NCBI GenBank assembly: GCA_900549485.1
Contig: UROG01000005.1
Coordinates: 1-64,000, forward strand
Direction of reading: 5' to 3'
From: an uncultured Eubacteriales bacterium
GTDB lineage: Bacteria; Bacillota; Clostridia; Oscillospirales; Oscillospiraceae
Length of the DNA: 64,000 bases
Below, piece by piece: positions 54,263 through 64,000 of this stretch. The translations under genes were made by a program, and so were the position numbers. The first letter of the stretch is position 1. Each line of letters starts with the position of its first letter. The notes beneath the pieces were generated by a model. That model ran no database searches, was not told where the DNA came from, and worked only from the letters and a program-made list of their open reading frames with translations.

Positions 54263-55030
54263 TTGATAGATTTCAGAAGATTGTTGAAACGCAGCAGAAA
54301 ATTGCTCTCTGCCATTGGATTGATATTGATAGTCGTTGTCATCTTCGGTTTGGTCAATAATCCGAAGATAATAGGCGTCTCGGCGGTAAACAGAAGTCTG
54401 CCGGTTTACAGCGTACAGCGTGAGGATAAGGTGGTCGCTATAAGCTTTGACGCGGCATGGGGTAATGAGGACACAAAAACACTCATAGACATTCTTGAAA
54501 AATACGGCGTGAAAACAACATTTTTCGTAGTCGGGGATTGGGTCAAGAAATACCCGGAATCCGTAAAACAGCTTGCGGCGGCAGGGCACGAGGTGATGAA
54601 CCATTCCTCGAGCCACGCACATTTTTCAAAGCTCAGCGAAATGGAAATCGTATCGGACATAGAAGCATGTAATGAGCTTATCATGGCGCAGACAGGCGTA
54701 AAGCCGACGCTTTTCAGATGTCCATACGGGGAATATGATGACCATGTTATCGAGGCGGTAAAATCAATGGGTATGACGGCTATCCAATGGAGCGTTGACA
54801 GCCTTGATTGGAAAGATCTCTCAGCGCGGGAGATACAGAGCCGAGTGCTGAAAAAGATCCAGCCGGGAAGCATCGTGCTTTTCCATAACGCGGCAAAGCA
54901 TACCCCCGAAGCTCTTCCGGGAATCCTTGGTGCGCTCCAGAACGACGGATATACCATTGTACCCATATCGCAGATACTGCTCCAGGGCAGCTACATAATA
55001 GACCACACCGGAAAACAGTGCCCCGCCTGA
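54263..55030 (+). CDS. Polysaccharide deacetylase, PdaB-like sporulation type
   Basis: 255 residues. One N-terminal transmembrane helix, then a NodB domain with SFDAAWGNEDT (motif 1, the AWG variant seen in PdaB), HEVMNHSSSHAHF (metal His pair), and RCPYGEYD. PdaB acts in spore cortex or late sporulation in Bacillus. TTG 54263 with AAAGGAG upstream; the GTG three codons out sits on the ribosome site. Confidence 0.85.
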   Translation: MIDFRRLLKRSRKLLSAIGLILIVVVIFGLVNNPKIIGVSAVNRSLPVYSVQREDKVVAISFDAAWGNEDTKTLIDILEKYGVKTTFFVVGDWVKKYPESVKQLAAAGHEVMNHSSSHAHFSKLSEMEIVSDIEACNELIMAQTGVKPTLFRCPYGEYDDHVIEAVKSMGMTAIQWSVDSLDWKDLSAREIQSRVLKKIQPGSIVLFHNAAKHTPEALPGILGALQNDGYTIVPISQILLQGSYIIDHTGKQCPA

Positions 55031-55087
55031 AATGCCGCCGGAAAACAATCAGACTTTCCGGTATGTTCAGTGAAAAGCATTACATTC

Positions 55088-55116
55088 TTGTAAATAAAAA
55101 ACTCCTGTGGTAAAAT
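55088..55116 (+). promoter_or_regulatory. Promoter of the sugar transferase gene
   Basis: TTGTAA (55088-55093) and TAAAAT (55111-55116), 17-bp spacer. Confidence 0.65.
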
Positions 55117-55199
55117 ATACGGCAGCAGTGCATAATGCGGCTGCATATGCCGCTTTGCCGCGCTTTGCGCTGCTGTCTTAAAAAATACCGCAGGAGTTA
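55100..55199. repeat. Nested palindrome upstream of the sugar transferase
   Basis: Outer arms 55100-55112 with 55187-55199 (13 bp, one G-T), middle arms CAGCAGTGCA/TGCGCTGCTG (55123-55132 with 55166-55175), inner GCGGC/GCCGC (55137-55141 with 55149-55153). The outer 3' arm covers the CAGGAG ribosome site. Confidence 0.6.
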
Positions 55200-55201
55200 A
55201 T

Positions 55202-55828
55202 ATGTATAAACGGTTTATAAAGAGATTTCTGGATGTTGTTTTGTCCGCTGTGGGGATCATTGTGCTGCTCATACCAATGGGGATAATTTCACTTGTTATA
55301 AAAGCGGAGGATCCTGGTCCGGCTATGTTCACGCAGAAGAGAGTCGGACTGCATAAAAGGCTTTTCAAGCTTTATAAATTCCGTTCCATGAAAATGTCCA
55401 CCCCGCATGACGTTCCGACGCACCTGCTGGAAAATCCCGAACAGTATCTTCTTAAATGCGGAAAGACACTCAGGCGCCTCAGTATTGACGAGCTGCCTCA
55501 GCTGTTCAATATCTTTATCGGGGATATGTCCGTTATCGGACCGCGTCCCGCTCTCTGGAATCAGGATGATCTGGTCGCGGAAAGGGACAAGTACGGGGCA
55601 AACGATGTTAAACCCGGCCTTACCGGCTGGGCGCAGATCAACGGCAGGGATGAGCTTGAAATTCCTGTCAAAGCACGGCTTGACGGCGAATATGTAGAAA
55701 AACTGTCGTTCCTGTTTGACTGTCGCTGCTTTTTCGGAACCATCGGAAAGGTTTTAAAAAGCGACGGTGTTGTGGAAGGCGGAACAGGAGAGCTTAAAAA
55801 GCTGAGTAATGAAAAAACAGCGGATTGA
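55202..55828 (+). CDS. Undecaprenyl-phosphate sugar-1-phosphate transferase
   Basis: 208 residues, the bacterial sugar transferase family. One N-terminal membrane helix, then KLYKFRSMK, LRRLSIDELPQLFNIF, VIGPRPALW and KPGLTGWAQINGRD. Starts polysaccharide or glycoprotein repeat synthesis on the lipid carrier. No other glycan genes adjoin it, so it works with genes elsewhere. ATG 55202, CAGGAG site. Confidence 0.93.
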   Translation: MYKRFIKRFLDVVLSAVGIIVLLIPMGIISLVIKAEDPGPAMFTQKRVGLHKRLFKLYKFRSMKMSTPHDVPTHLLENPEQYLLKCGKTLRRLSIDELPQLFNIFIGDMSVIGPRPALWNQDDLVAERDKYGANDVKPGLTGWAQINGRDELEIPVKARLDGEYVEKLSFLFDCRCFFGTIGKVLKSDGVVEGGTGELKKLSNEKTAD

Positions 55829-55943
55829 TTTCCGGTTTATTTATAAAAAATACTTTATTTTTTACTGGGAATGTGTTATGTTAACTTATCAGAAAACGTA
55901 TCTGTAATGATACGTTCAAAAAGAGTGAGGTTATTTTTTATAG

Positions 55944-56822
55944 ATGAGAAAAATAATTTCTTTTATCCTGTGTATGGCGGCGGTTTTCTGCCTGTCTGTC
56001 AGCGCGGCGGCGGATAATACTTCAAGCAGGGCGGTCATAGGGGCTGATCTTACAAGCGAACAGACGATGCTTATGTATCAGGCTTTCGGCGTGCCGCAGG
56101 GGAGCGTCATAGAGCTCAGGCTTACCAATGCGGAAGAGCGCCAGTATCTTGAAGGCTATGTCGCCTCATCCGTGATCGGGACACGCTCAATATCATGTGT
56201 GTATGTGGAGCTGCTTGCGCAGGGAAGCGGGATGAACGTCACAACAAGCAATATTACATGGTGCACCGGAGATATGTATTCAAATGCGCTTGCGACCGCC
56301 GGCATAACAGATGCCAGAATAATTGTTGCGGCGCCTTTTCCCGTAAGCGGAACGGCCGCCCTTGCCGGCGTATATAAGGCATATGAGGATATTACCGGAC
56401 AGGCGCTTAACAGTCAGGCTAAGGACGCCGGTACGCAGGAGCTGACTGTTACCGGAGAGCTTGCAAAGGATATAGGCAGTTCTGATTCCTCGTCGATAGT
56501 ACAGGAATTGAAGCTGATGCTCAGCGAGACGCAGAAAATGTCCGACGCGGAATTGAGAAGCGCGATCACCGCCGTTGCCTCGCATTACCGTGTCTCACTC
56601 ACGGAAACGCAGATTGGCCAGCTTGTTTCACTCTGCCGCACTCTGGAAAAGCTTGATCCGGTCTCCCTCAAGGATAAAGTTACAGATGTACAGGGAACGC
56701 TGGATAAGGTATCCGATGCAAAGGATCAGGTTGTCGGCTTTGTTCAGACGCTGAAAAATTTAATTGTATCGGTTCAGGGATTTTTTGAAAAAATGCAATC
56801 GATACTCAACAATTTCGGATAA
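55944..56822 (+). CDS. DUF1002 family secreted protein
   Basis: 292 residues, signal peptide (RKIISFILCMAAVFCLSVSAAA), then the DUF1002 pattern: VIGADLTSEQTMLMYQAFGV, AQGSGMNVTTSNITWCTGDMYSNAL. Family found in Firmicutes, function unknown; surface localisation likely. Followed by a terminator. Confidence 0.9.
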   Translation: MRKIISFILCMAAVFCLSVSAAADNTSSRAVIGADLTSEQTMLMYQAFGVPQGSVIELRLTNAEERQYLEGYVASSVIGTRSISCVYVELLAQGSGMNVTTSNITWCTGDMYSNALATAGITDARIIVAAPFPVSGTAALAGVYKAYEDITGQALNSQAKDAGTQELTVTGELAKDIGSSDSSSIVQELKLMLSETQKMSDAELRSAITAVASHYRVSLTETQIGQLVSLCRTLEKLDPVSLKDKVTDVQGTLDKVSDAKDQVVGFVQTLKNLIVSVQGFFEKMQSILNNFG

Positions 56823-56828
56823 AGCAGG

Positions 56829-56860
56829 TTCCCGGAAAAGTCTGCCGGGAATCTCTTTTT
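56829..56860 (+). terminator. Terminator of the DUF1002 gene
   Basis: TTCCCGG/CCGGGAA (56829-56835 with 56845-56851), then TCTCTTTTT. Confidence 0.85.
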
Positions 56861-56934
56861 AGCGTGAGCTTTCTGTACGCTTGTACTTGAACACCGAATA
56901 TACGTTATATGCTTAAACTTGATACGGAGAAATG

Positions 56935-57915
56935 ATGTCTAAAAGATTTTTTGCCTTTTTCCTTATATTTTGTCTCACATTTTCCGTTGCGGGATGTGCA
57001 AAGGAAAGCCCGCCTCCAGGTAATGACGGGCTCAATATCGTTGCAACTGTTTTTCCGGCCTATGATTTTGCACGGGAGATTGCAGGGGAATATGCCAATA
57101 TTACCTTACTTATCCCGCCAGGGACCGAAATACACGGGTTTGAGCCTACACCGCAGGATGTTATCAGAATCCAAAACTGTGATCTGCTTATATGCAACGG
57201 CGGAGAGAGTGAGGCCTGGCTCGAGGAAATTCTCGGCGGTATAGACTGGGAAATACCCACTGTGCGGATGATGGACTGCGTTGAAACCGTTGAGGAGGAA
57301 ACCAAAGAGGGAATGCAGGAGGCCGGACATGCCCATGCTCATGAAGGCGGGGAGCACGGGCACGATAAAGAAAGCAAGCACGAAAAGGAGTTTGACGAGC
57401 ATGTATGGTCATCTCCGGTAAATGCGGCGCTGATATGCAGCGAAATATGCCGCGCCGTATGCGCCGCGGATAAAAGCAATGCATCGGCCTATATAAAAAA
57501 CAGCGGCAGATTCATCTCTGAGCTGAATGAGCTTGACAGCAGGATACGCACGATCGTCGAAAACGCATCGTGCAGAACCGTGATATTCGCCGATAGATTT
57601 CCGGTGAGGTATTTTGTTGAGGAATATGGACTTGACTACTACGCTGCGTTTCCGGGGTGCGCAGAGGATACCGAGCCTTCCGCAAAAACGGTCGCTTTCC
57701 TCATTGACAGAGTACGTGAATATAATATACCTGCTGTGTTTTATATAGAGTTTTCAAATGAAAAAATGGCCGATATCATATGCGAGGATACGGGCTGCAA
57801 AAAGCTGGTCTTCTACTCGTGCCAGAACATAAGTGCGAAGGAGTTCGCTTCCGGCGTAACGTATCTGGATCTTATGAATGTGAACGCGGACAACCTCAGG
57901 GAGGCTTTAGGCTGA
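56935..57915 (+). CDS. znuA: Zinc ABC transporter binding lipoprotein ZnuA
   Basis: 326 residues from the second ATG (GGAG 5 bases upstream; the first ATG is only 2 away). Lipobox SVAGC, then an A-1 metal receptor fold with HGFEP and a histidine-rich loop (HAHAHEGGEHGHDKE), the zinc-type feature. Ligands continue at DEHVWSSP and the late FPGCAEDTEPSAK. Starts a three-gene operon; ZnuC starts at its stop. Confidence 0.93.
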   Translation: MSKRFFAFFLIFCLTFSVAGCAKESPPPGNDGLNIVATVFPAYDFAREIAGEYANITLLIPPGTEIHGFEPTPQDVIRIQNCDLLICNGGESEAWLEEILGGIDWEIPTVRMMDCVETVEEETKEGMQEAGHAHAHEGGEHGHDKESKHEKEFDEHVWSSPVNAALICSEICRAVCAADKSNASAYIKNSGRFISELNELDSRIRTIVENASCRTVIFADRFPVRYFVEEYGLDYYAAFPGCAEDTEPSAKTVAFLIDRVREYNIPAVFYIEFSNEKMADIICEDTGCKKLVFYSCQNISAKEFASGVTYLDLMNVNADNLREALG

Positions 57916-58622
57916 TGGCTTTGATGAAATGTGAAAACCTCTCCTTTGCATACGACGGGAAAACCGTTCTTGAAGGAGTAAACTTTGAAATAAATGCCGG
58001 GGATTACCTGTGTATCGTCGGAGAAAACGGCTCAGGTAAATCCACGCTCGTAAAGGGGCTTTTGGGACTTAAAGCACCGTCCGACGGTAAAATAATTCAC
58101 GGTGACGGACTTAAAGCAACGGAGATCGGCTATCTCCCTCAGCAGACGCAGATGCAGAGGGATTTTCCGGCAAGCGTAAATGAAGTTGTGCTCTCCGGCT
58201 GCCTCAACAGTCTCGGCTCACGTTTCGGATACGGCAAAAAGGAACGTGAGCTCGCACGCTTTAATATGGAGCGTATGGGCATTGAAAATCTCGGAGAAGA
58301 GAGCTATCACTCTCTTTCCGGCGGTCAACAGCAGCGCGTCCTTCTTGCTCGCGCACTTTGCGCGACAAAAAAGCTCCTCCTGCTTGACGAACCGGTTACG
58401 GGGCTTGACCCGATAGCAACAGGAGAGATGTACAACCTTATCAAACTTGTAAACCTCTGTGACAATATTTCCGTTATCATGGTGTCGCACGATATCCATG
58501 AGGCCGTCAGATATGCCACAAAGATCCTGCATTTAGGGCATAAGCAGCTCTTCTTCGGCACCTCGGCAGAGTACCGCGAAAGCGACATTGCCCGCAGATT
58601 TCTGGGAGTGAACAGGGTATGA
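57915..58622 (+). CDS. znuC: Zinc ABC transporter ATPase ZnuC
   Basis: 235 residues. Walker A GENGSGKST, signature LSGGQQQRV, Walker B LLLDEPVTGLD, switch VSHDIHE. ATG 57915 overlaps the ZnuA stop (TGATG). All motifs intact. Confidence 0.95.
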   Translation: MALMKCENLSFAYDGKTVLEGVNFEINAGDYLCIVGENGSGKSTLVKGLLGLKAPSDGKIIHGDGLKATEIGYLPQQTQMQRDFPASVNEVVLSGCLNSLGSRFGYGKKERELARFNMERMGIENLGEESYHSLSGGQQQRVLLARALCATKKLLLLDEPVTGLDPIATGEMYNLIKLVNLCDNISVIMVSHDIHEAVRYATKILHLGHKQLFFGTSAEYRESDIARRFLGVNRV

Positions 58623-59431
58623 GTGAGATAATGAATATGCTTTCGTATCATTTCATGCAGCGCGCTATTATCGTAGGGGTGCTTGTTTCCGTGTGCGCGG
58701 CGCTGCTGGGTGTCTCGCTTGTCCTCAAGCGCTATTCGATGATAGGAGACGGCTTGTCCCATGTCGGGTTCGGAGCGCTTGCTGTGGCGTCGGCCTTCGG
58801 GCTCGCACCGCTGTGGGTGGCTGTGCCGGTCGTGATAATTGCGGCGGTTTTTCTGCTTAATCTTCAGCAGTCCGGCAAGGTAAAGGGCGATGCGGCCGTG
58901 GCAATCATTTCAAGCGCCTCTCTTGCGATAGGCGTTATTACGGTTTCTCTCACGACAGGTATGAATACCGAAGTTTCCAGCTATATGTTCGGAAGCATAC
59001 TTTCCCTCAGCCGTTCCGATACGGTTCTGAGCGTGATACTGTCTTCTGCCGTACTCGCGTTGTTTATTTTGTTTTATCCGAGAATTTTTGCCGTCACCTT
59101 TGACGAGACCTTTGCAAAAGCCACCGGAACCGATGCCGGATTTTACAATATGCTGCTTGCCGTGCTGACCGCAGTTACCGTTGTACTTGGTATGCGCATG
59201 ATGGGCGCTTTGCTTATTTCAAGCCTTATCATATTCCCGGCTCTCTCCGCGATGCGCGTATGCAAAAGCTTCAAGGCGGTCATTATTACTTCTGCCGTCA
59301 TTTCCGTGCTGTGTTTTATTGCCGGAATAACCGCCTCATATTTTCTGGAAACGCCTACCGGCGCAAGCATTGTCGCGGCAGATCTTATAGTCTTCGGTTT
59401 ATTTGTAATTATCGGAAAGACAAAAGAATAA
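58619..59431 (+). CDS. znuB: Zinc ABC transporter permease ZnuB
   Basis: 270 residues, eight or so hydrophobic helices, ABC-3 permease family (LLGVSLVLKRYSMIGDGLSHVGFGALAVA). Start overlaps znuC by 4 bp. Completes the zinc (or possibly manganese) importer. Confidence 0.95.
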   Translation: MSEIMNMLSYHFMQRAIIVGVLVSVCAALLGVSLVLKRYSMIGDGLSHVGFGALAVASAFGLAPLWVAVPVVIIAAVFLLNLQQSGKVKGDAAVAIISSASLAIGVITVSLTTGMNTEVSSYMFGSILSLSRSDTVLSVILSSAVLALFILFYPRIFAVTFDETFAKATGTDAGFYNMLLAVLTAVTVVLGMRMMGALLISSLIIFPALSAMRVCKSFKAVIITSAVISVLCFIAGITASYFLETPTGASIVAADLIVFGLFVIIGKTKE

Positions 59432-59499
59432 TTATTTATTGAAAATGACGGGGCGCTAAACGTGTTCCGTTATTTTTTTAAAATCAATGTAAAATATAC

Positions 59500-59527
59500 T
59501 TGACATTCCACACGTACGTGTTATAAT
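59500..59527 (+). promoter_or_regulatory. Promoter with embedded palindrome, XRE regulator gene
   Basis: TTGACA (59500-59505) and TATAAT (59522-59527), 16-bp spacer carrying ACACGTACGTGT (59510-59521), a perfect 12-bp palindrome. Likely autoregulated by the XRE protein. Confidence 0.75.
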
Positions 59528-59572
59528 GCAATTGTAAAGTTAACTTGACAAAATTTCTTGAACGGAGGAAAA

Positions 59573-59770
59573 ATGAAAAATAATATTGAAATCCTGCGTA
59601 AATCAAAAGGAATGACACAGCAGGCTCTTGCGGCGACTGTCGGCGTTTCACGTCAGACGATCATTTCCCTGGAAAACGGAAAATACAGTCCGTCCATAGA
59701 GCTCGCATTCAAGCTTGCGCGGTTGTTTGAAAAAAGCATAGAGGATCTGTTCATTTATGAGGAGGAGTAA
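59573..59770 (+). CDS. Small XRE-family transcriptional regulator
   Basis: 65 residues, nearly only the HTH: NIEILRKSKGMTQQALAATVGVSRQTIISLENGK, then SIELAFKLARLFEKSIEDLF. This compact YgzD/Cro-like type usually pairs with a membrane protein gene, as here. ATG 59573, GGAGG site. Confidence 0.95.
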   Translation: MKNNIEILRKSKGMTQQALAATVGVSRQTIISLENGKYSPSIELAFKLARLFEKSIEDLFIYEEE

Positions 59771-59773
59771 TGT

Positions 59774-60190
59774 ATGAAACTTAAATCTCAGCGAATCTAC
59801 AATATTGTTCTGATTTTTGTCGGCATAGCAGGATGGGCCGTGACCGTATTTTTGCTTGGTGAAAGCGAACAGATCAATTTCATAAGCGGTTTTTTTGCAG
59901 GAATTGCCATGATCGGAATACTCAGGACTGTCAAAACCGCAAGAATTATGAAAAACCCCGAAAAGGCACAGGACTACGAGGCTATGCAGAAGGATGAAAG
60001 AACCGTGTTCGTGGCAGGCAAAGCGCGGTCTATGGCATTTTACGTCTCGATCCTTGCACAGTGCATTGGGGCATTTATTGCATATGCTGTTTTTAAAAAC
60101 CATCTTATCTGTCAGGCACTGTGCTTTGTGACCTGCTTCCAATGCATCGTGTATTATGTGTTCTGGATAATTTATAACAAAAAATGTTGA
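59774..60190 (+). CDS. Membrane protein paired with XRE regulator (DUF2178-like)
   Basis: 138 residues, four hydrophobic helices with a charged central part (MKNPEKAQDYEAMQKDERTVFV). This QKDER segment fits DUF2178-type membrane proteins that follow small XRE genes. Function unknown. AGGAGG site lies in the previous gene's end. Confidence 0.8.
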   Translation: MKLKSQRIYNIVLIFVGIAGWAVTVFLLGESEQINFISGFFAGIAMIGILRTVKTARIMKNPEKAQDYEAMQKDERTVFVAGKARSMAFYVSILAQCIGAFIAYAVFKNHLICQALCFVTCFQCIVYYVFWIIYNKKC

Positions 60191-60197
60191 TAAGTAT

Positions 60198-60227
60198 AAA
60201 AAGGTCTGCGTTTGCAGACCTTTTTAT
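60198..60227. terminator. Convergent terminator
   Basis: AAAAAGGTCTGC/GCAGACCTTTTT (60198-60209 with 60214-60225), loop GTTT. Confidence 0.95.
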
Positions 60228-60230
60228 ATG

Positions 60231-61127
60231 TCAGATAATATTAAAGCCCGAGCTTATCAGGGTGTTTTTAAGAACCGTATAACTGCTTTCGCTCATCTCC
60301 GTCAGTGGCAGACGCATAACCCCGGAATCGGCTCCGAGCATTTTCATCGCCGTTTTAATTGGGATTGGGTTTGTTTCTATAAACAGAGCGTTAAAAAGAG
60401 CCGAGTATTTCGCGTTAAGCTCGGCGGCTTCCGGGTATTCACCGTCAAGGCAGTGCCGGCAAAGCTTTGAGACGGCTCCCGGCACTATGTTTGAGGCAAC
60501 GGAAATAACGCCTAATGCACCCAGAGCCATCATCGGAACCGTGTTGTCGTCGTTACCGCTCCACACGTAAAGATCGTTTCCGCAGCGGCTTATTATCTGC
60601 CCTATATGACTTATATCGCCTGAGGCTTCTTTGACCCCTACAATATTCGGGTGTTCGGACAGCTTTTTGTAGGTGTCAGGACTTATGCTCATGCCGGTTC
60701 TTGACGGCACATTATAAAGGATTATTGGAATGTCGACGCGGTCGGCTACATAGGAGAAATGGTCGATAAGTCCCTTTTGAGTCGTTTTGTTATAATACGG
60801 CGTGACCATAAGAACGGCGTCTGCCCCTAAAAACTTCGCGCTTTCGGCTTTTGAATATGCCGTCAGGGTGTTGTTGCCGCCGATTCCGGCGATAACCTTC
60901 ATTTTGCCGTTTACTTCTCTGACAGCAAAGCGGGTAAGCTCTTCGTATTCGTTTGCACTTACCGTTGCGCCTTCGCCGGTCGTACCGCATATCACAATCG
61001 CGGAAGTACCGTTTTCATATTGAAAATCAATGTTCGCTTTCAGACGCTGGTAATCAGGCTTTCCGTCTTTATCAAAAGGAGTTATCAGTGCCGTGCATGA
61101 GCCTTTAAAAACAGGTGTTTTGACCAT
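60231..61127 (-). CDS. dapA: 4-hydroxy-tetrahydrodipicolinate synthase
   Basis: 298 residues. Condenses pyruvate with aspartate semialdehyde for lysine, cell-wall diaminopimelate and, in spore formers, dipicolinate. Motifs: CGTTGEGATVS, YYNKTTQKGL, catalytic Tyr in LYNVPSRTG, Schiff-base Lys in GVKEASGD. ATG 61127 with GGAGG 8 bases upstream; the open frame further out has no site. No lysine riboswitch seen upstream. Confidence 0.97.
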   Translation of the reverse strand: MVKTPVFKGSCTALITPFDKDGKPDYQRLKANIDFQYENGTSAIVICGTTGEGATVSANEYEELTRFAVREVNGKMKVIAGIGGNNTLTAYSKAESAKFLGADAVLMVTPYYNKTTQKGLIDHFSYVADRVDIPIILYNVPSRTGMSISPDTYKKLSEHPNIVGVKEASGDISHIGQIISRCGNDLYVWSGNDDNTVPMMALGALGVISVASNIVPGAVSKLCRHCLDGEYPEAAELNAKYSALFNALFIETNPIPIKTAMKMLGADSGVMRLPLTEMSESSYTVLKNTLISSGFNII

Positions 61128-61299
61128 AAAATATACCTCCGTAAATAAATCAGAAGACAAATACATGATATTTTTTCTCCGCGGAAAATAGAACGCAGAA
61201 TTGAAAAAAGCTTTTTTGTTGAAAGTGAGGGAATAATTTGCTATAATTATTTTTGATAGACAAGAATACAGAAAATTATTTGCATATTCGGAGCGCTGC

Positions 61300-63484
<2,185 letters not shown>

Positions 63485-63488
63485 TTGC

Positions 63489-63517
63489 TTGAATTTATTT
63501 GAATAACCATGTATAAT
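63489..63517 (+). promoter_or_regulatory. Promoter of yajC
   Basis: TTGAAT (63489-63494) and TATAAT (63512-63517), 17-bp spacer. Confidence 0.7.
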
Positions 63518-63548
63518 AGCTTGACTTAATTTTTTGGAGGTTCGCAAA

Positions 63549-63893
63549 ATGTTTTTTACCACAGATACGACCGCTGCGGCAGGCGGAAGCTCAATGATTA
63601 TTATGCTTGTGGCAATGTTTGCCGTTTTCTATTTTCTCATCATTCGTCCTGAAAACAAAAAGAAGAAAAAGACGGAAGAGATGCGCAACTCCCTTTCTCT
63701 CGGCGACGGTATAACCACCATCGGCGGTCTTACCGGAAAAATCGTTCAGATAACCGAAGACACCATTACTTTCGAAACCGGCGAGGACAGAGTGCGTATT
63801 CAGGCCAAGAAATGGTGCATATCTACCACCGATAAAATCGAAGCAGCCGAAGCGGAAGCGGCAAAAAGCAAGACTCGCGGCAAAAAATCCTGA
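63549..63893 (+). CDS. yajC: Preprotein translocase subunit YajC
   Basis: 114 residues. One membrane helix (SMIIMLVAMFAVFYFLIIRPENKKKKK, the RP-x-x-K motif), then a cytosolic domain with SLGDGITTIGGLTGKIV. Accessory to SecDF. ATG 63549 with GGAGG upstream. Basic C-terminal tail. Confidence 0.95.
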   Translation: MFFTTDTTAAAGGSSMIIMLVAMFAVFYFLIIRPENKKKKKTEEMRNSLSLGDGITTIGGLTGKIVQITEDTITFETGEDRVRIQAKKWCISTTDKIEAAEAEAAKSKTRGKKS

Positions 63894-63913
63894 TCTGTTC
63901 TTTTATCAGTTTT

Positions 63914-63960
63914 ACCCCCGTATTTATAGAGTGTATCTTCTATAAATACGGGGGTGTTAT
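63914..63960 (+). terminator. Terminator after yajC
   Basis: Perfect 17-bp arms (63914-63930 with 63939-63955), 8-nt loop, then GTTATTTT. Confidence 0.9.
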
Positions 63961-63961
63961 T

Positions 63962-64000
63962 TTGCATAAAAAAGGCTTGGACACAGTGTCTTTGAAAATT
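63962..64000 (+). CDS. Possible start of a further gene (partial)
   Basis: A TTG with GGGGG 7 bases upstream opens a frame that runs to the window edge (13 codons). Too short to identify; may be chance, since the ribosome-like site is part of the terminator stem. Confidence 0.2.
   Translation, partial: MHKKGLDTVSLKI

Noticed and set aside
61128..61299. Lysine riboswitch upstream of dapA
   Set aside because: The region is A/T-rich with no conserved lysine-riboswitch stems recognised.

Overview
The window comes from a spore-forming, Gram-positive member of the Clostridia (Bacillota), most likely an anaerobic gut-type organism near Oscillospirales or Lachnospirales. I infer this from sporulation genes (cotJ, spoVAD, spoVAE, a PdaB-like deacetylase), Firmicutes-only families (DUF4317, DUF4363, DUF1002, TSCPD, YitT, an ECF transporter), nrdR, and strong AGGAGG ribosome sites with many TTG/GTG starts. 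The species cannot be read from the sequence.

Layout. 1-1650: end of a cotJ spore-coat operon, tRNA-Arg(CCT), and a stub that looks like prophage wreckage against the tRNA. 1659-7180: an M20 peptidase with two membrane proteins, then asparaginase, MazG, YgjV and TSCPD genes. 7300-11318: an XdhC / histidine-phosphatase-HD / MocA-HTH group behind a YitT protein, pointing to molybdenum-hydroxylase maturation. 11445-17416: DUF4317, a GT-C-like membrane glycosyltransferase, and a four-gene ECF transporter whose two ATPases have lost key catalytic motifs. 17512-23350: a left-handed-helix transferase, GlmM, a NagB-like protein without its catalytic residues, DUF421/DUF4363, NrdR and an acyltransferase.

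23350-29637: a conserved cysteine-containing protein of spore formers, then the most intriguing unit: a divergent FadR-type regulator with two matching palindromic operators controlling a CrtI-like FAD oxidoreductase, a ferredoxin-NAD(P)H reductase with its own 2Fe-2S domain, and both subunits of an aconitase X enzyme. Together they look like an undescribed dehydration/redox catabolic pathway.

29638-36760: LacI regulator, sugar ABC transporter, MalQ and a D-lyxose-isomerase-like protein, forming a maltodextrin-type uptake operon. 37068-42836: ProX-like tRNA editing protein, TruA, then a polyamine ABC transporter (PotA, PotB, PotC-PotD fusion) preceded by an unidentified structured RNA with its own promoter and terminator. 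42925-44303: spoVAD-spoVAE. 44379-51079: GH13, GH1, GH36 and a GPH sugar symporter. 51274-53220: YtrA-type regulator and ABC exporter behind a 26-bp perfect palindrome. 53327-60190: secreted protein, PdaB-like deacetylase, sugar transferase, DUF1002, ZnuACB zinc uptake, XRE regulator plus membrane partner. 60231-64000: DapA, then queA-tgt-yajC.

The gene-level calls are firm. The RNA, operator and pathway proposals are inference from sequence patterns and need homology searches.
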